The notes under the pieces are model-generated. The model was not told the DNA's origin, did not search any database, and was given only the letters and a program-made list of their open reading frames with translations. From the NCBI GenBank assembly GCA_000708835.1, contig DF237066.1, positions 63,005-127,004 on the forward strand: a DNA stretch of 64,000 nucleotides, given 5' to 3'. Each line of letters opens with the position of its first letter. Within the stretch, counting starts at the first letter, position 1. This document shows, piece after piece, positions 1 through 12,000 of this stretch. The DNA comes from Klebsormidium nitens (taxonomy: Eukaryota; Streptophyta; Klebsormidiophyceae; Klebsormidiales; Klebsormidiaceae). Position numbers and translations under genes: made by a program.

Positions 1-850
1 AGGACGTGGTCGTTCGGTTGGACCTGGCAGTAGGGAGAAGTACAGGGTTCATAAGCGTCCAGAAGTTTCCGATGCTGTCTTTTCGAAGGGTCCGACCGCG
101 TCCAAAATAACGTCCGAGCGCTTGCGCAAGGGCGTTCAGGAAAGCGCCAAGAAGACGTGCTCGCTCGGTTGGAACTGGGAAGGAGAGGAAACAACGCGCG
201 AGTAAGAAAGCGTCCGAACGCGTCCGGTTTCTGATTGGAAGTGTCCAGAAGCGTTTCGATTTTCAGTGTCCGTCTGCGCTTGCGGCAGGCACGCGTTCAG
301 GAAGAAGCGCCAGGGAGCCGTACTCGCTCGGTTGGACCTGGAGGGAAGAATCACAATAGGTTATTGATAAGTGTCACGAAAACTTCTCTGTGACCATACC
401 GTCCGGAGCTCGGTTGGACCTGACAACAGGGACATGACACAATTTCAACAGATGTCCGCATTCCCTTTGGAAATGTGTAAGAGCGTCCAATCAGAAAGAG
501 CATAATCCGAACTACAAGATGAGAATGAGGAAAGATGTGACCGCAAAGTGGTGGCGACTGGGCAAAACCGGCTACACGCAATAGCAGCTGCGATCACTGA
601 CACGATCGGAGTGGGCATAGGAACTAGCAAAGTTGAGGAGTCGTTCTACGCTTGGCACAGGAGGAGCGCCAGAGACACGTACTCGCTCCCTACATGCGGA
701 AACGGGAGAGAGGTCATCCGCGAGCCTGTACACGTCTGAAACGACCGCCGGACTTTTGTAGTGGACCTGAAAGCACAGAAGAAGCCAAGCAGCAAAGGCC
801 AGGGAAGAAATACTCGCTCGAACAGGACTAGAAGACACATGTTCTAAATG
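1..850 (-). repeat. Echo array of the next GRDP exon's 5' edge, about 6 copies
   Basis: About six degenerate copies of a motif centred on CTCGCTCGGTTGGACCTG (plus strand) lie near 5, 158, 320, 405, 675 and 808. On the minus strand they read like QPSEYGSLALLL, resembling the GRDP segment that follows the VRYTED exon. The array lies on the transcriptional downstream side of the last visible exon, so the genuine exon is probably just off the left edge or is one of the copies. Copies contain stops and indels and are not all coding. Confidence 0.6.
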
Positions 851-919
851 AACCACTCAAGCTGGTCGCAACTTTCTGGATGTTCAAACACTGATTAGAC
901 CCTACAGAAAGTATTCTCC

Positions 920-3900
920 TTAGAACCTCACCTCAGCGATGCCCCGTTTGAAGTTGATCAGCGCGGTCGCCTTGCCGTGCGGCTGGTCCTCCGTGTACCG
1001 CACCAGTGTGAAAAAGCCGTCCTCTTCGGCAAGAGGGGCGCCGGGAACGGCGTACTGGTAGTGACGCCCCGCGAAGAGGGCCACCTGAGGATGGAACAAT
1101 TGGGAGATTGTATCCTCAGCTATCCGGGGGTTGCGAAGTTCAGCAAGAAAGGAGCCGTGTCCAGCAATTGGCTTCAAATCAAGCCTGTCATCTACAAATT
1201 GGCTCATTGATCTTTCACTTCCTTGGCTAGCCTTCGTTAGTGAGCCAATGTTTCCTCAGGGAATTCATCTGTAGCAGATGATTTGTTCCTCCTCAACGAA
1301 AAGATTATCGAGAGATGCTTCCTCAGCCGACCCATTTGACTTCAAAAAAATAATGCGAAATGCTTGAAGGCCGACTTGATCAACGATGGAAGAATCCAGA
1401 AAAGCCCCTAACAGAGACGATCATGCAGAACACAGTCCAAAAGGTATGCAATCCCGAAACTCGTAATCTTGTAGACGAACAGGCAGGGATGCCCCGCGAC
1501 TCGGGCTACTTGCTAGGTTCTTTGGCAAAATTGTTTGAAGGGATGCGTTCGCCACTTAGTTGCTGATATGTAAGCCCATCAGGGCACCCTTAAATATATC
1601 GCCGTCCTAAGAGGATGGCACACCGATGAAAACGCCCAGTGAAGAAGGTGCCCCGCGTTTGATAGGCCGTCGTGCCGTCAGACTTGCGTACCTATCCCAG
1701 CTTCAAAGATTTTCGGGTCCCGGAACAGAGGGTTACTCGTTAAGCAACTCACAGGCGTGCAGTTGTACCCGATCAAAGTGGCCGTTAACCGCCCGCTAAC
1801 CGGCTCCCGCCGCACTTCGAGGCTGTAGGAAGCCCTGCCCCATGGGTCCTGGCTGACGTAAGCCTTGCGCTGGCTGACGCGAGCACTGGTGCTTGGCTCC
1901 ACGTACCGGATGCTCGCGTGCCAAGCGGTGGGAGTGAAGCTCGTCTCAATGGCCTTTGCATTCATGTCGTCACCTGCAGAGAAGACCGGACCGAGCTTTG
2001 AAAGCGGAAGCTTTCCTCCCCCTTCTACGTAACAGTGGGTATGCGTGCTTTTGCTGTCCTGGCGCGAACGTCCCGTTCGGACGCACTATTTGCAGATTTG
2101 AGATTTTGAATTTGAGAAGCTTGCCCCTTGAACAGTGGGTAGGCATGCAACAGGTGCTGGCGCTTTTGGAGAATCTGGACCGTCGACTGTCAAGCTTCTC
2201 AGCAGCCCACGTCCCTTCGTTCAGATCGAAGGAACATTCTTACGTCAGGAAATGTAAACGTTATAAAGCTCTAATTCGGGACGGGCTCAGACCCTCAAGT
2301 TTCAGATTGGGGTTTTGAGAAACTTGCCTCGTCCCGTGAACAGTGGGTACGCGTGCAACCGGTGCTGACGGGATCCTGCGGAAACGTCCGTCGGCGTCTC
2401 GCCCGTGCTCCGGAGAAACTTGCCCGATTTGGCCCTGGGAGAAGCGATCATACGACACGTGTCACAAAGCCATTGAACAAGAATGTGGAAGAAGCGACAA
2501 GAAAGCCACTCTGAATGCCAAGGAACGCCGTACCGATTGATTGGGCTTCTTTCGCCGCAGATTAGTGTGCTTCCTAATTTGCAAAAATTGGACATTTTGG
2601 TTCGCAGAAAGCAGCTATAACAATCTCCGAGACCCTTTGGGAAGATTCACTTCGAGTCCACTCCCATCGGGGGGTGGAACCGGAAAGGTTGTTTCGGACG
2701 AACAACCCGAGCTTGCTGAGATGCAAAGGGAACAAACATCGTCGACACGACGAAACACACAGGAAATTCTGGCCCGTAACTTTGGATGTTTATAGGCTAG
2801 CTCTTTATGGGCTAGCTAAAAAGTGGTTGATTGTCCGATAACCAGGAATGGGCTGTAACCAGCCTTGGAAAGAGGTTCGAGCCCGGTTAATTGTCCAATA
2901 AACCGAGAATGAGTCTGATAATCAGCCTGGTTAGCAGCCAAAATCTGCTGTGACACTTACTGCGTCCTCAGAACGGCAACCGGTTTCCCCGCATGGTCCA
3001 TCACGTTCCGGGTCGCCCAACGGCCGCTCTGCCCCCCCGTAGAGTAACTGTACGCGTACCGGGAAAACTCGCTTCCGTCATCCACAGTCGCTTTCTCGGT
3101 CGGGAGAGTCCTCAAAAGGTACGGTCCCTGGAATGGGGGGGTGATGGAGACGGCGAGTTGCAGGGAGGGGGCCTTTTCGGAATCCCCCCGGGAGGAAGGC
3201 GCGGGACCCCCGCGTTTTGAAGTGAGGGGGTACGTACCGGCCAGGGAGAACCCGGGCTTGGCGCTGACGTCGGACCAGGGGATGCGGACGATGCCGAGAG
3301 TCTTGTCGGACCTGGGTGGTTGGAGGGGTTTGATAGTTTGAGGTTTTAGGGGTTTAGGAATCCAGGGTTTGAAGAAACTGGGGGTGTAGGGGTTCACTGA
3401 ACAACAAGCGTGCTAAACTATACTGTCAACAACAGAAAAGCGGTTGAATCTGAAAGGTCCCGGTGATCATTTGCCTAGCTGAAAAATGGGCAAGACGAGA
3501 AAGAAGGGACGTCAAGGACACGAATCCTATAAAAATGAAGTTTTCAGCAGCAATCATACCTGTAGCGTGCTCGATCCTCGGATCGACCAGCCCACTCAGA
3601 AAGGACCAAAATCTGTAGAAAGGGTACTCTGGTGGGCTTCTCAAACCCGACGCCCGCATTACAGGATCGATGCGAATTTAACAAATCGAAATCCTTAACC
3701 CGAAACGGAGACTATTTTCAGAGACAAGACTGAATTTTAGCAGATAGATTCTCAAGAGCATTTTTGGGCAGAGTGAATCTGCAGAGAATGGATAGAGGAG
3801 GAGGATTCGTTGGAAGTACTGAGGCGTACCTGATCTTTGCGAAACGGCCCGCCGGCCGCTTCCGCACTTCGAAAGCCAGCCCCTGCGTGTCCATCTCCGC

Positions 3901-6900
3901 TTGGAGCATCGCCACGTGTCCCCCCCATTCACACCGTCCGGTTCCGTTGTCCGAATCCACATCCGGCGTCCGCATAAAGTACTGCGGCGCGCGGGCGGTC
4001 GGTTTAACCCGCACGTAAACCTGGCCCTTGTGTTGACCCAGGTGGTTAGCCCCGAGCACTGTCACGCAGACCTGGAAAACCATGCGGTGGGTTAGCAAAC
4101 CCGCGAGCGCCCGGTTGGCTGTCCCGGGTGCGAGGTCCGCGGCGGGAATGCCGAGCGCCGCGGGGGCTTGCGACGGGTTTGCGAAGGGTTTGCCGGGGGT
4201 TTGGAAGGGTTTGGAGGGGGTTTGCGGGGGTTTGGGCGGTTCGCCGAGGTAGAGCGTCCCGGCGCGCTCGTAAGGCAGGCCGTACAGTTGCTGCCACGCG
4301 TCGGCTGTTGAACGGTACGAAGCGTCCAACTTGGCGCCAGGGCTACGGTCCGAGTCCCTGCGGACGTTCGAATTGAGAGTGTTATCTTCAGAGGTGAGAA
4401 GGCTGAGATCATTCAGAAAGGCGACCTGTTTGTAGGACACACGTGCCTTTTCGCATGGTAGATAGCGTCCGAAACTTCTCCAGGGGCTGCGGTACGAATC
4501 CCTGGAACGTTCAGATTGGGTCGGTCAGTATTTCGACAACGAACTTGAGAGAATAAGAGACGTAGACACTGGTAGTTTTAAAGGACGGTCTGTGGCGTAG
4601 GGCAAAGCGTCCAGCTCTGCGCCAGGGCTAAAGTCCGGATCCCTGCGGACGTCCGGATTGGTAAGGCTCAGAAGTCTACAAGTATCACTTGCAAGTTGCG
4701 GATCAATCTTAATCCCACATTAGACTCAAGCGAGGATACCTCGTACTTTGAACCGTGATGAGAGACATTCGCAAACATTCTCTCACGTAGTAACCCTCAC
4801 AACGCTAGACAAACATTGAACCTTCTTTCACAAATCTCCACAGCGCCAAAAGCAGTGCGGAGAAATCTGCCGAGATGGATATCTTGAGTTGAGTAAATGG
4901 AGCCTGGCAACGAAAGGACCTGCGATGAACAGTTGGCTGATCCACGTGCCCTCAACCTTCATTCTCGGAAATACCACAACAGACTTGGCACTAGCTAGGA
5001 TCAGCATGTTGGCTTTACTTTCCTACTTGCTGCGCGAGTGTGCAACTAGAGAAGAGAGCCACTGGGAAAACTTCAAGCATAGAGAAGAACGAAAGGGACG
5101 TCAGCAAGCAAACAAAAAGGCAAACAGACATCCGAACAGAGACTGAGTGAATTCAATCGCCGCTTCACACTCACTTGTCGTCGTGGTCGATGATACGGCC
5201 CATAAGCTGCTGGCAGTCGGCGGCATAAGCGCACGGGCACAGCTGGTGCGCGTGCCACATGAGGTCGATATCGTATGTGGGCACGCAGAAGAGCTTGCTC
5301 CCGCGAGACGCGCGCATCAGATGTAGGAACAGGTGGTAGCGCTCCAGGCTGCCTTGCAGGTACTGCGTGTCCTGTACAAGAAGAGTTTCCTCGTCTTAAG
5401 GTGGAGGTCTTGTAATGATTGAGTTGAGAAACGCATTGTCGAATAAGCTCGCTCCCAGCGTGGACTTGCGCACCAGGTGAATGAACAGGCGGCAGCGCTC
5501 TGGGCTGATTGCGGATCTTGAGTGTCCTTTTTGAGAAAGATCTTACAGTCTCAAGGTCGTAGGACTTGACAGATCTGAGAGAGGCTCCTTGAGAAAACTT
5601 TCCGCGGCGGATGAGTCCGGCTGCAGGAAGTCGCATTGTAATTGAGAGTGAGGCGGTTCCCCTCCAGCTACTGTTGAAGTACTGCTTTCTGTGCAATGAA
5701 GCGAGCCTCGGAAGCCAGTGTTACAGAGCCGACGGTGCTTGGGGTTCAGCACTGAGGCCAGCCATCCTGATATCTGTAGATCTTATCGTAAGAAAGACGC
5801 AATTCAGCAATCCAACAGTCAGACACTGGGCAAGCAAGGGACACGGAAGTGGGAACAAGCTGGAGGGATAAACAAGCAAGCTTTGCATTCAACCAGAGGC
5901 GCCTAGGATCTCACCAGGAACCCGGGCCGATTGACCTGGTAGTAGAACGACTTCTGGCGGTCCATTGCTGCCACGATACTGGCCTCGCTTTCCAGATCGA
6001 CGGCTCTCCTCGCATCCCCCCCCAATGTGAGAAGGTCCCAGGATTCGTCGGGAAACTCTGCAGACCACAGAGCCTTGGTAGAGCTGAGGGCGGTTGACTC
6101 GTCTGCAATGAGGGGGTGGTCCAGGACCCCCCCGAAACGCTTCTGGCAGTACTTGGCGTAGGCGACCTGGGGGGAAAAATACTTTGATGTGAATATGATG
6201 TGAAAAATGGGGTGAATATGGTATGATATGGTGCGAGTATGGTGTTGAATATGGGGTGAATGTGGTATGATATGGTGTGACTATGGTGTGAATATGGGGG
6301 GGGTGAAAAAGGGTGACGTGGAGTCGATGTGGACATGGGGCAGAACAGCTGGTTTGCGAGGGTCAGAAGGCGTCTACCTCAGTCCTGAAATCTCGAAGTT
6401 CGAAAAGGCAGAGCTAACGCCACCAATCAGTGCAATTTGCTGTCTGTGGCATCACCTTTTCGATATCAAGGGAAGACTGCAGGTTCGAATGTCAAGTATT
6501 GAAGCTTGAAGGTGCTAGCTTGCTCCAATGGTTCTTGGAAGAAAAGAGAAATACCTAGTTGCATCCTCTTCATGCGAGATTAGGAACAAACGTGTGGCCC
6601 ACCGGATCAAGCATGTGACAGTGCCAGGCCCAGTGCACGTCCAGGGGGGGAAGCAGGTGCGAATTGGCACCGTGCTTGGCCAACAGAGGCAGCCAGCAGT
6701 CCAGGTACCTACAAAACAGAGACAACGATTTGTCAATCGGGTGTGAATTGTCAAACTTGCTTATGAATGCCAAGAAGTGCGTTTTTGCCGGAGGAAGGAG
6801 GTGTGAATTGGCTCCGTGCAAGGCCAGGAGAGGCAGACAGCAGTCCAGGTTCCTACAAATCATGATAAGATTTGTTAGTCAAGTCTGCAAGCACTGTCGA

Positions 6901-8012
6901 GCTTGCTTGATCCTGCTCTAGACATGCTCTGTCTCCAGAACAGAAGCAGGTGTGATTTGGCACCGTGCTTGTCTAGAAGACTCTTGAGTACCTGCGGAAG
7001 GGGTGTTGAGCACATTTTCAGTCAGGTCTAGATTCAACGTCAATAATCACTCAGCATCTTCTGGAGACTGCTATCTTGGCAATGAACAAGCAGGTGTGGG
7101 TTGACTTGGTGCTCTGGCAAGAGGGCCAACCGGGCCCTTGAATTACAGAAAGGAAGCACGCTTTGTTTCTGAGTCAAGAGGATATATTTCTTTCCTTGGG
7201 TGAATGAACTTCTCTGTAGAATAATTGGCTCTCTGGAGAAAGGCGTCCTGTCATTATCTTGAGGTGTAGTTGGCGAGGGTGGTACATCTTCAGGGATGGT
7301 ATGGTAAGGCAGAGTCTGAAGATAGGCTGGCCTGATACATGGTATGTTAGAAGGAAGCTGTTGCAAGAACAGAAGAGTTTGTGCTGAATGAGGGGAGAGT
7401 CCTGATTGCGTTTGTCTGGTCAAAGTCGACTGCCCCACGATGTTGAACAAACACAACAAGTTGGCCAGCACAGTCAGCTGTAAACTTGGTACCAATGTGT
7501 TGCTAGAATGTTGAAGCAGCAGGATCAAACTGATTAAGGATGAATATCAAGCAAACAGGGTGATCCGAAGTTTCCTGCTACCATTCGACAGGTTTGCAAA
7601 AATCCTAACAAATGCAGGGTCCAACTTAAAGAGCTGGACTTTAGATCTCCTCAATCCTATGCAGACTCTCTCTCTTTGGCACCTGCCCCAGTTCCCTACC
7701 ACAATGGTGAAACCTGAGCACAGACGCAACTTGAAAGGTCAGACTGCAAATGTGACAGAGCACTTGCCTAAACAAACCCTTTACTTGAAACAGATCGCAC
7801 TCATGAATCACAACTTGAAGTCGCAAAGTTGCCAAGATGAAAGTCACTCACCTTCTGGCTGCTTGCTGTGCATTGAACTGTTGCTGTAGCTCAGGCGCCC
7901 TATCAACAGCCTCCAACAGAGCCACCTGTCTGCGTGCCGCCGCAATCAGATCAACAGACACCGGGATCGCCAAGGCAGCAGCCTTCTCCCGCTCCTGCCT
8001 GGCGGTGGCCAT
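920..8012 (-). CDS. GRDP: GRDP-type glycine-rich-domain protein (DUF1399), 3' end beyond window
   Basis: Multi-exon minus-strand gene. Confident exons are 8012-7852, 6708-6603, 6166-5915, 5371-5175, 4357-3830 and 3311-2961, with GT-AG introns and consistent phase. Probable further exons lie near 1973-1757 and 1191-930. Recognised from plant GRDP (DUF1399) landmarks: exon 1 has a SVDLIAAAR start, exon 2 WLPLLAKH followed by WAWHCH, exon 4 FCVPTYDIDLMWHAHQL, and the exon 4/5 join reads DHDDKDSDRSPGAKLD. Exon 5 continues into a proline-rich linker and a C2-like segment. Exon 6 has the RNVMDHAG motif, and the 1191-930 exon has the VRYTEDQPHGKATAL motif. Known plant GRDPs are linked to development and stress responses; the biochemical role is unclear. 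Phase does not fit between exon 6 and the next candidate, so one small exon (perhaps near 2320-2380) is unplaced. The glycine-rich tail is not in the window. Confidence 0.88.
2010..2440 (-). repeat. Degenerate tandem copies in the GRDP intron/exon gap
   Basis: Three related segments near 2019-2062, 2110-2165 and 2318-2380 share AACAGTGGGTACGCGTGCAA-like sequence. The 2318-2380 copy is the most GC-rich and follows a good acceptor on the minus strand, reading like HAYPLFTGRGK in one frame. It may be the unplaced GRDP exon, with the other two as echoes of its 3' edge. Phase fits poorly, so this is tentative. Confidence 0.45.
4430..4680 (-). repeat. Echo array, 5' edge of GRDP exon 5 (2 copies)
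   Basis: Segments near 4440-4510 and 4605-4675 copy the first bases of exon 5 (4357 downwards), including its acceptor. All three share a block of the form CAGGGCTACGGTCCG followed by TCCCTGCGGACGT. Both copies lie upstream of the real exon in transcription. They have lost the reading frame. Confidence 0.75.
5440..5660 (-). repeat. Echo array, 5' edge of GRDP exon 4 (1-2 copies)
   Basis: The segment near 5455-5525 resembles the start of exon 4 (5371 downwards): on the minus strand it gives KDTQDPQS followed by a frame-shifted CRLFIHLV, against QDTQYLQG and HLFLHLM in the exon. A weaker second copy may lie near 5570-5650. Confidence 0.55.
6180..6305. repeat. AT-rich minisatellite in GRDP intron 2
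   Basis: Short imperfect units built on GGGTGAATATGG and GGTATGATATGG are repeated about eight times immediately upstream of the exon 3 acceptor. No coding potential is seen. Confidence 0.8.
6780..7140 (-). repeat. Echo array, 5' edge of GRDP exon 2 (3 copies)
   Basis: Three copies near 6795, 6945 and 7085 repeat the start of exon 2 (6708 downwards). On the minus strand they read CCLPLLALHGANSHLLPP, then a degraded version, then LALLPEHQVNPHLL, against CWLPLLAKHGANSHLLPP in the exon. Spacing is about 146, 149 and 142 bp. Divergence grows with distance from the exon. Confidence 0.85.
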
Positions 8013-9092
8013 CTTGATGACTTGGCAAGTTTAGGTTGCTGATGTGGCAAGAAGCAGAGGCGCTGGGGAGGCGTGGAATTGGCTATGATAGCTTTGTTCG
8101 TGAACAATGATCAAGACCAACAGAACTTTTGAGAAGCTCTACTTAAAGGCTGGAGAGAAGATACTTTTGGCCACCTTTTTGAAGGCAAGCCGCCCTCTCT
8201 CAAGTCTCTGTTGACCATAAGCTCAGCCTGTGTCCTTTAAGACTTTAGTAAGCTGACCTCTTTTCTCGCTTTGAGGAGTTCCCCAGGGATCCCTGAATCT
8301 CGAGTCTGCAATCCCGCACCTGCGATTCTGCACCTGCTGACCTGGCCAAGTTTTGCCAACTGGAACTTATCGACGGTATCAATGGCAAAGCGAGGTGTTA
8401 TCGAACGGCCTATGTTGAACGGTATCCAGTCATTGGCAGAAGCGGGGAGCAGTGGATCTGGGCGCCACGGTTGCAGAATCTTTACAGGTATCGGATGCAT
8501 GCTGAGTCCCGGTTGACCTCAACATGCCGATTCCTATCCTACTCACAATCGTGATGACACACATCTTACACCTTGGTCATGGATCGAACCCGGGTGGTAC
8601 GAATGGCCGGCATTAACTTATTCACTTAACTCGAAGCCATGCAGTGACGCGCGGCCAAATTTGCCTTTGTTCAATTCGAAAGCCTTCAATAGATGCTGTA
8701 GAAAGTGCACATATGCGGGACGCGGTTCTTGTAAAGAACTAATGGCATGAGCGATGGTAGCATGAACATGTTAACTCTATGACAGTGGCGGCAGTAAGGG
8801 CTCGAACCCGGCTAGCAGTCGTAGCCTGCGCAGACGCCAAGGAGGCCGACTTGCATAGGTACATGCATTGGTACATCATTGACTATGAACGGTGTTGACC
8901 AACCAATCAGGTGTAAGCATCAACGCGGCTTGGATTCGGGAACTCACAGTAGTCAATCATGTAAAAGGCCCGGTCCTCTTGTAAGTGTCCTATCGCAGCA
9001 GCTCAGTCATAAGTTGCTGGTCAAAACATTCATGCCCAACGTTGCCAATTACGCTGTACGAAGGCAGACGCATGCACACACATCCACTTCTT
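8013..9092. other. Intergenic, GRDP 5' flank and heme oxygenase-like 3' flank
   Basis: About 1.08 kb between the GRDP start codon and the stop of the upstream heme oxygenase-like gene. No convincing exon is visible. Two tRNA T-arm-like words (near 8581 and 8812) were examined and not supported as tRNA genes. The GRDP promoter should lie here, but no core element can be named with confidence. Confidence 0.6.
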
Positions 9093-12000
9093 TCAGGGTG
9101 CGTTTTCTTGAAGAGTCTCCGTTTCCTCGATCACCGCAAGTTCCGTCAAAAGCAGACTTGTCTTCTGCAATGCCTTCGGAAGCTCCGCCATAACCTGTAG
9201 CATGGCCCGAAGGAACAACTTGATAAACGTGCCTGAAACGAGTGTGTGTACACTTTTGTCTGAGCTTTCTGCATAGTAGATTCACCACACTACAGGCCCA
9301 TGTGGAAGAAGCTCATTGCCTGCCTTCGGTGCAAGTACTGAAGAGAGGACGTTTCGGACATCTCACCGGCAGAAAGAATCATGTGGAGCGCCTGAAGATA
9401 CTACTCGTCGCTGATGTCAAACCCGGCGAAAAAACAAAATCGTTTCAGAACCGCTGTATAAATCAAGAAGCATTTCGGACTGCGCCCCGAAGTTCGGCGT
9501 CGCTCTCCATCCGATTGACGGCTCGGGATTCATGCAAATCCAATTAATCCTGTGGTTGTGGTCAAGGAGGTGCTTCCGTCAAATGCCAATCAACCAAGTC
9601 CTGCCAATACCACTCGAACATTAGGAGTCCTGAAGGTAATCTGAAGCTGATTCAAAACACTTTGAAAACTCCTCAAAACATCCCTTGCCACTCACCTCTT
9701 CTCGAGCCTCGCCCCCCTCGAGCGCGTTCCCCGCTTCGTTCATTGCCGTCACGAAGCGCTTGAGAGGATTCTGCGCATGCTCCGGGTAGTCCCGGTAGAA
9801 GCGCACCGCCTGCGCCTCCCGCATCAGCGGCAGGAGTTCTAGGGCTTTGGACCCAATGCGCATGCCTGCACAGTAAGAAGGTACCGGAATCAGTCCATTG
9901 CACTCTAGGGTTTAGAATCGTCCGTGCTCTTGCGGTCTCGTCAAAGACCCTGTTCCTGTAGAAGCGCACCGCCTGCACCTCGCGCATCAGCGGCAGAAGC
10001 TCTAGTTCTTTGGACCCAATGCGCATGCCTGCACGGGAAGCAGATACCGAGCTTTGTCTGTCGCAAGTCTACTTGTGTGTTGTAACTGTCTCGTGGAGAC
10101 CTTTTCCGGTAAAAGCGAACTGCCGCCTCGCACATAGCGATTGAAGAGCATTGGATATGATGCGCAATCAAGTAACTGAACTTGGTAAAATGGACCTAGG
10201 ATCTCAAGAATCCTTTATAGATCCTATCTCTACGTTGTCTTTATCTCGGAACAATACTTGCAAGCGCCCTTGCAATGCCTACTCTGAACCCTAAATGAAC
10301 ATATGCCTTTCTTTTGTAGTTTGACAAACGGAACGGCTGAGTACTACAACTGTAGCTGTAGCTGTAGTTTCCTGAGAGCCTGCCTGACGTTCTGATCGCC
10401 CCCCAAACGCCGAGTCCGGTGCAAATGCCGATCCCTGGAAGAACAAACCGTTTATGAGCGCTTACCTGACGTCAGATGCGTGACGTGGAGGGCAAAGATG
10501 TGCGCGAGCAACTGCTTTTGGGCCGCGCTCGCTTCAGCAGCGTCGAGACTGGTGGCTGCACTCCCGAGCTGATGGATGTACTGCACAGGCAACAGGACGA
10601 CCTGACGTCAGCAATCATATGTCAGGGGCTCGAAGGAAGGCGTTCAATCCACATTGGCAGCGGCGACTCGGAGGCACGGCGACACGCTGCACGGTCGCCA
10701 CAAACAGTGCAGGCGCTTGCAATCGAGGGCGATAAAAGGACGGGGAGTACAGATAGTGAGTCGCCAGAAGTATAAAACCTGACGTCAGGCGCCAAGGGCC
10801 TCATGACCAAAGCGCACGCGCACTGGCACAAGAAGACGCCGATGCCAAGGTTCTGAAAACTGTCTGGACACGAATCTGGCGGACCTCCGGTGAAGGCGCC
10901 TTTGACCAGAGGCCGTTCCATGTGTTGCTAGCGCTCTGCGATAACCGTAAGCTGATGGCCTGCCCTTGCATTGGACAAGTAACGACCAGAGCCTCAGCTA
11001 TTTCTGGTAACCGTCCGGTTTCAACGGAGCGCTTCGGGCTTTTGCAGTTGAAGCTCGGAAACCGAAATCAGAATCTGTTTCAAAGGCAACTCCAGTCGTG
11101 CTTGCAGTGCGTCCAACCGGACGAGCCTGCTATCCAAGCCACCGCGAAAACGAGGCTCTCAAACATGCTCGAAGAGAGCCCGTATACCAGAAGAAAGCAC
11201 GTTTTCTTCGCACACGGAAAGCATTGAAGGTTGACTCAAACACATTTTCACCATACAGGAAACTGAAAGTTGAGCCACTAGAGGCAAGTCACCTTGGCAT
11301 ATGCCTGCGTCTGAGTGGTGGGCTCCGGCACGAGCCGCCCATCCCGCGGCCCCGCCCGCAGCCCCTTCTTCTTCATGGTGTAAATAAGCACCGCTATGTC
11401 CTCCGCAAGCGCCGTTTCGCGATTCAATCCCAACTCGGTGCTGAAGAGCCGGATCGCCGGACACACGGGCGCCGCCGCTTCGATTGCGGATTCTAGTACC
11501 CGGTGGATGCATCGCTGCAAAGAGAGAACCGTGTCAGTTCACCGCCGGAAATGCTAGCTTAGGGTTCGCTTCATGTGGCACTCATGGCGAATACAGATAT
11601 GCCGTTTCTGGAACGAAGAGCAGAATCGCTGGAAACACGGGCGCGGCCGCTTCGATTGCGTCTTCTAGTGTCTGGTGGATGCATCTCTGTGGGGTTGGCA
11701 GATATCGTGTCAATTCACTGCCGAGAGTGCAGCTTAAGGTTCGCATAAGGATAGAGGCTTTGGCCGTCGTTATTGAGATTTGCCGTCTCACAAATGGAGA
11801 GCAGGACCTCCGGGCAGAAGGGCGCCGCGGCTGCAAATGTGGACTCTGATACCCGATGAACGCATCGCTGCAAGAGATAACCTTGACAGTTCACTGCCGA
11901 AGTGCAGCTAAAGGTTCGCTTCTGGTGGCACTCATGGCGAATGGAGGCTCTGGCCTTCGGAAATGAGATTAGCCAGTGTTCAACCGGATAGCAGAAACGC

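Noticed and set aside
8570-8850. tRNA genes suggested by GGATCGAACCC and GGGCTCGAACCC words (T-arm-like on the minus strand)
   Set aside because: T-stem pairing fails beyond two or three base pairs, and no D-arm, anticodon arm and acceptor stem of proper spacing can be drawn.
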